In this document: positions 60,362-64,000 of the stretch, one piece after another | Layout: every line of letters starts with the position of its first letter | Position numbering within the stretch: position 1 is the stretch's first letter | Assembly (NCBI RefSeq): GCF_900699765.1 | Contig: NZ_CAADHO010000003.1 | Coordinates: 620,001-684,000 of the forward strand | DNA length: 64,000 nt | DNA from: Desulfoluna butyratoxydans | GTDB taxonomy: Bacteria > Desulfobacterota > Desulfobacteria > Desulfobacterales > Desulfolunaceae | Reading direction: 5' to 3' | The notes under the pieces: generated by a model | Database searches by the model: none | Told to the model about the DNA's origin: nothing | Seen by the model: the letters and a program-made list of their open reading frames with translations, nothing else | Position numbers and translations under genes: made by a program

Positions 60362-62095
60362 TCAGGCGGTCTCGGCCAGTGCCTCCAGGTTGGTTCGGGC
60401 AAACTCGATGGAGGGATCCATCTTCAGGGCCATTCGGTAGTAGGTGATGGCCTTGTCCGTGTTGCCGAGTTCCCGGTAGTTGGAGGCGATGTTGGCGTAA
60501 TCGATGGCGGAGTTGGGGTTGAGGCGGAGCACCTCCCGGAAGGCGTCGATGGCCTTGTTGTGATCGGCCAGCATGTAGTGGCAAAAGCCCATGAGATTGT
60601 AAATATCTTCGCGCTCGGGGTCGATGTCGATACCGGCCTGAAGGACCTTGAGGGCCTCCCTGTAGCGGCCCGTCTCCTTGAGGCTGACCCCCATCCACGA
60701 GCAGATGGAAGGGATCTCCGGTTCGTCGGGGTGGCACGAAAGGGCCTTTTCAAAGGCGGCGGTGGCTTCGTCAAAGGCGCCCTGGTTCAGCAGGAGTTGG
60801 CCCTTGTAGAAGTGGAGGTAGTAGCGTTCTCCCACGGCCCTTTCAATGCCGGTGATGCGGGCAAGGGCGTCTTCGGGGTCGCATGTTTCGGTGATGAGCC
60901 GTGCGGCGAACAGGGGCACGCTGGTACCCAGGCTCCGCTCCCGGAAATGGGCGCCGGGGATGATGGTGTAAAAGGCGGGGATCCCCAGCTCCGGGTGGGT
61001 GGTCTCAATGGTGAAGATCTCCAAGCCGATGGATTTCAGGGCCGCCACGTAGCGCTCGATCTCCACCTTGATGTTGGCGTCCGACAGGTCGGGCAGGCTG
61101 GCCAGGGGTACGGCGGTCTGGGCACGGGTGATGAACTCAGCCTCGGCAAGGTCGGTGTACTTGGGCAGGCCGCTGGCCACATAGTTGGCGTCGGTGTTGA
61201 AGTCCCCGGCCAGTTGAGCCACCTCGGTCATGGCCCGGCTCATGGCTTTTTCCGGGTCCGGGGCGGTGCCTGCGGTCCACACCAGCTCGCTGGACTCGGG
61301 GAAGGTGGCCGGGTCCCAGGCCAGGACCCCCACCGTGGGGATGCCGGTGTCCAGGGAGAGATCTGAAAACACAAGGTTGATACCGTTTTTCCGGTATTTG
61401 ACGAGCATGTCCCGCACGGCAGGATCCGTGGCAGTGTCCGGATCGATGGTGGGGGTGACCCGCTTGCCGTGGCTCACAAGGGAGCAGACATGGCGCTCCA
61501 CGATTTCGGAGATTCCCTGGCAGATGGCCTCTTCGTTGCAGTTACCGGCCGAAGGGCCGTTGAACTCGTTGATGGCAAAGAACCAGTCAAAGGGGATGAG
61601 CATGTCGGTGCCCGTGGTGAGGTTGTGGGCCGGGGTCCACTTCAGGGGAATGTCGGAAAAGATGGCTTCGGCGGTGTCCAAAGGGGTGTCGTCGTCGTGG
61701 ACCGATCGGGCAATGAGGGAAAAGGGAAGGGCCCTGTCCTTGACGTTGGCGTAGGTGTCGGTGACAAAGTGACTCTCGTCGGCCTTGAAGGCGAAAAAGC
61801 TGAACCGCTCGGCAAGTTCCATGACGGCGCTGGCTTCGGACTGCACGGGGGTGGCCCCTTTGCCCATCTGCTTGGCCGTTCCCGTCAGGGCCGAGGCATC
61901 CTTGCCGCAGACACTGAAAAACACCGGAATGTCGAGCCGTCCGTTGTCTATGCGGCTCGTTTCCTTGAGAATGTCCAGCGAGAGGTTTTTCGCTTTTTCC
62001 TTGAATCTGGCAACGGTCTCTCGGGGGGAAATCACTTTGTCCTGATCGGCGGTGCAGCTTTTGATGGCATCGTTCAATACTATTCCGGCACTCAT
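60362..62095 (-). CDS. ycaO: YcaO-domain protein with C-terminal TPR
   Basis: A 577-residue protein. N-terminal YcaO ATP-grasp-like domain (about 1-390): 'EASAVMELAERFSFF' (about 86-100) and 'NEEAICQGISEIVERH' (about 192-207) hold the Mg-ATP Glu and Gln residues. C-terminal TPRs (about 430-577, repeats such as 'AIDAFREVLRLNPNSAIDYANIA'). YcaO enzymes activate amide oxygens, forming azolines or thioamides, or aid S12 methylthiolation in E. coli. No RiPP precursor, dehydrogenase or rimO lies nearby, so an E. coli-like YcaO role is the best guess. GGAAGGACG precedes ATG 62095. Confidence 0.85.
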   Translation of the reverse strand: MSAGIVLNDAIKSCTADQDKVISPRETVARFKEKAKNLSLDILKETSRIDNGRLDIPVFFSVCGKDASALTGTAKQMGKGATPVQSEASAVMELAERFSFFAFKADESHFVTDTYANVKDRALPFSLIARSVHDDDTPLDTAEAIFSDIPLKWTPAHNLTTGTDMLIPFDWFFAINEFNGPSAGNCNEEAICQGISEIVERHVCSLVSHGKRVTPTIDPDTATDPAVRDMLVKYRKNGINLVFSDLSLDTGIPTVGVLAWDPATFPESSELVWTAGTAPDPEKAMSRAMTEVAQLAGDFNTDANYVASGLPKYTDLAEAEFITRAQTAVPLASLPDLSDANIKVEIERYVAALKSIGLEIFTIETTHPELGIPAFYTIIPGAHFRERSLGTSVPLFAARLITETCDPEDALARITGIERAVGERYYLHFYKGQLLLNQGAFDEATAAFEKALSCHPDEPEIPSICSWMGVSLKETGRYREALKVLQAGIDIDPEREDIYNLMGFCHYMLADHNKAIDAFREVLRLNPNSAIDYANIASNYRELGNTDKAITYYRMALKMDPSIEFARTNLEALAETA

Positions 62096-62469
62096 ACAAC
62101 ACGTCCTTCCCATGGGTTCCCGGTGGCTCCGGGAATGGATGATTGCTTTGGTCTGCGGTGATCATGCAGCGTCCGGTATCAGAAGCAGGGAGGGCAGGGT
62201 ATTTCGTGTGGTTCCCCCCGGTTATCCGGGGCCGGGTTCGATGCATGAAAAAACAATCTTCGTACCATACAACATGCGGAAGTGAAAAGCCTTTTTTACG
62301 TTGACCCTCCAGCGGCAATCTGGTAATTGGGTGGGGATATTCTAAGGGCTTAAGCTCCTTTTTCGGTGCCGCCCTTTTCACTATCTGCACACGGGAAGGC
62401 GGAGCCACCACCACCATCCACTGCCTTCAGCAACGCGCCTCAACTCCGATATTTCACAGGCATCACACT
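62096..62469. other. Divergent region ycaO / hisB
   Basis: No gene. A CCCCGG-TTAT-CCGGGG hairpin lies near 62216-62231; other than that nothing recognisable. Confidence 0.35.
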
Positions 62470-63057
62470 ATGACTCGCACAGCCACCATCACGCGCAACA
62501 CCAAAGAGACACGTATTTCCATCGACCTTGATCTGGACGGCAGCGGCCGGGCGGAGGTGACCACCGGGATTCCCTATTTCGATCACATGCTCACCCTGTT
62601 TGCCGCCCACGGATTTTTCGACCTCACCATGAAGGTCGACGGAGATCTGGAGATCGACGCCCACCACACGGTGGAGGATACGGGCCTTGCCCTGGGCATG
62701 GCCATTTCCGACGCCCTGGGTGACCGGGCGGGAATCAAGCGTTACGGGCTGGCCGTTACCCCCATGGACGAGACCCTTGCCGAGGTGGCCCTGGATCTGT
62801 CCAACCGCCCGTTTCTGGTCTATGACTTTCCGGATCACAGGGTTCGGGACGGCAACTTCGATGCCTGGCTTGCCCGGGAGTTTTTCCAGGCGTTTTCGGT
62901 GAAGGCGGGTATGAACCTGCACATCAACGTCCGTTATGGCGAGAACGACCATCACATCATCGAAGCGGTCTTCAAATCCCTGGGACGAGCCCTGGATCAG
63001 GCAGTGACCATCGATCCGCGGATTCAAGGGGTGCGTTCCACCAAGGGCGTGATCTAA
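62470..63057 (+). CDS. hisB: Imidazoleglycerol-phosphate dehydratase
   Basis: A 195-residue monofunctional HisB, the dehydratase of histidine biosynthesis. Two-fold repeated His-rich metal sites: '[13 protein letters not shown]' (about 37-49), '[14 protein letters not shown]' (about 63-76), and '[19 protein letters not shown]' (about 157-175). Length and pattern are normal for the single-domain enzyme. It stands apart from any other his gene in the window. ATG 62470 has a poor ribosome site. Confidence 0.96.
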   Translation: MTRTATITRNTKETRISIDLDLDGSGRAEVTTGIPYFDHMLTLFAAHGFFDLTMKVDGDLEIDAHHTVEDTGLALGMAISDALGDRAGIKRYGLAVTPMDETLAEVALDLSNRPFLVYDFPDHRVRDGNFDAWLAREFFQAFSVKAGMNLHINVRYGENDHHIIEAVFKSLGRALDQAVTIDPRIQGVRSTKGVI

Positions 63058-63135
63058 GGCCACAGGGCCGGTCGCCCCCACCATCTAAGGACGGCCCCTG
63101 ATTATCCCGGGGTCGGCCCAATCAGGGAGGTGTGT

Positions 63136-63828
63136 ATGGGGTATCCGATGCGGGGCGTTTCCGTGGGAAGGCCGGTGTGCCTTTTTGCCATGCTGATGGT
63201 GATGGTGTGTGCCTGTTCACCGGCGCACAAGCCCTCCAAACCTTCGAAACCTGCGGTGCCCGTAACCCTCTTCTCCTGCAACGAGGTGGCGGTTCCCCCC
63301 TTTGACTGGGCGGCCCCCGAAGACACGGTCTACATCGAGAGTGAACGGGAAAAGGGGCGGGACGTGCCGTCCCTCTCCGCCTTTGCCGGGCCTGAGCTGT
63401 CAAGGCGTCTGGCCGTGAGCCTCAGGGAACGCGGGGTGGAGGCCATGGCGGTTTCCGTGGACGGCACAGACAGCCTGCGTGGGCAGGTGGCGGCCCTTGA
63501 AGCCCAGGGGTATTCGTGTGTGGCGCTGGGCCGTGTGGAGCGCTATGAAGAGCGCATCGGCTCCGACTGGTCGGTGAACCGACCGGCGTCGGTGGCCTTT
63601 AAGGTGATTCTCATGGAGGCTGCCTCTGGCCGGGTGCTCTGGAAGGGCTCCTTTGACGAGACCCAGCTTCCCTTGAGCGAGAACCTGCTGACTTTCAAGG
63701 CCTTTGTGTCACGCAGGGCCCGCTGGGTTACGGCAGCGGAGCTTGCAGAAACCGGTTTCAACGGGCTGGTGGACTCCATGCTCCTGTCGGGGGGGCGGCC
63801 ACGCCCCGTGGACGAGCCGGAGCCTTGA
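63136..63828 (+). CDS. Probable lipoprotein, function unknown
   Basis: A 230-residue exported protein. The hydrophobic start ends in MVMVCACS, a likely but non-ideal lipobox with Cys 27 as the lipidated residue, followed by a Lys/Pro/Ser spacer. The mature part holds a beta-alpha layout ('LGRVERYEERIG', 'SVAFKVILMEAASGRVLWKGSFDET') that resembles the LpoB/TolB-N or CsgG-like group of envelope lipoproteins. No catalytic motif. GGAGGTG precedes ATG 63136. Confidence 0.65.
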   Translation: MGYPMRGVSVGRPVCLFAMLMVMVCACSPAHKPSKPSKPAVPVTLFSCNEVAVPPFDWAAPEDTVYIESEREKGRDVPSLSAFAGPELSRRLAVSLRERGVEAMAVSVDGTDSLRGQVAALEAQGYSCVALGRVERYEERIGSDWSVNRPASVAFKVILMEAASGRVLWKGSFDETQLPLSENLLTFKAFVSRRARWVTAAELAETGFNGLVDSMLLSGGRPRPVDEPEP

Positions 63829-64000
63829 TGATGATTTTTGTTTTCGGAGTGTTCCCCCTTGGTTGGGCTGGGAAGCCGAAAATAGTTCTTGACAAACATG
63901 GTTTTGACATTAACTTATGCACCTGCTTGGGCGAGCATGAAGGGCCTGGTGCCGGTTGTAAGGTACCTCGCTTGCTTCGGGCCGTTTCGGCCATCGTTTC
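63829..64000. other. Window end, no complete gene; promoter-like pair
   Basis: TTGACA at 63889-63894 and AACTTA near 63912 form a promoter-like pair on the plus strand. An ATG at 63938 opens a frame that runs out of the window without a ribosome site; I cannot tell if it is a gene. Confidence 0.35.

Overview
The window looks like chromosomal DNA from a GC-rich Gram-negative anaerobe of the Desulfobacterota (old Deltaproteobacteria), possibly near Desulfoluna or Desulfobacteraceae. This is inferred from gene content and style, not from a search. Supporting points are a FadL-type outer-membrane protein, lipoproteins, type IV pilus retraction ATPases, a heme-type (CxxCH) chemoreceptor, ferredoxin-nitroreductase fusions, a PurH split into two genes, a calB-like aldehyde dehydrogenase next to an iron alcohol dehydrogenase, and a candidate selenoprotein. 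No rRNA, tRNA, CRISPR array, prophage or transposase gene was seen.

Layout. 1-2.5 kb: a small membrane protein and a LysE-type exporter between two copies of a 211-bp palindromic mobile repeat. 2.5-6.1 kb: a permease-like membrane protein with a long structured leader, then a flavoprotein plus replication-initiator-like gene pair. 6.5-10.5 kb: a spore-photoproduct-lyase-like radical SAM protein, a chemoreceptor and a NADAR protein. 10.9-16.3 kb: LysR regulator, aldehyde dehydrogenase, iron alcohol dehydrogenase and amidase. 16.4-24.9 kb: TraB-like membrane protein, polA, CoA-binding and zinc-ribbon proteins, a purine permease, FKBP isomerase and a HAD phosphatase. 25.1-29.3 kb: DUF1573 candidate selenoprotein, phosphodiesterase, priA. 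29.8-31.8 kb: upp and uraA (uracil salvage). 32.5-37.2 kb: DUF2804 protein, FadL-like porin, putP. 37.3-39.1 kb: three-gene operon with a metallo-hydrolase and a Toprim-like protein. 39.6-41.6 kb: purine biosynthesis (split purH). 41.8-47.5 kb: solute-binding-like protein, a MerR-like protein with a repeated LW motif, NUDIX hydrolase, and a pilus operon with two PilT-type ATPases. 47.6-54.6 kb: second phosphodiesterase, rsmE, DjlA-like co-chaperone, TetR regulator, clostripain-like lipoprotein, and a DUF3141 (PHA-synthase-like) protein. 54.7-64 kb: nitroreductase and AI-2E-type permease, Wzz/BY-kinase pair, thioesterase, HD-GYP response regulator, YcaO-TPR protein, hisB and a lipoprotein.

The most notable signals are: (1) an in-frame UGA at the first Cys of the conserved CGCT motif of a DUF1573 protein, followed at SECIS-like spacing by a strong stem-loop; (2) a family of MITE-like repeats with 12-bp terminal inverted repeats, 8-bp target duplications and internal hairpins whose stems covary around a constant loop, plus a second sub-family sharing the same ends; (3) a roughly 265-nt structured 5' leader upstream of a permease-like gene; (4) a MerR-like DNA-binding protein with seven copies of a DxLWxLV motif in a disordered linker; (5) an internally duplicated small protein at the head of the PilT operon.
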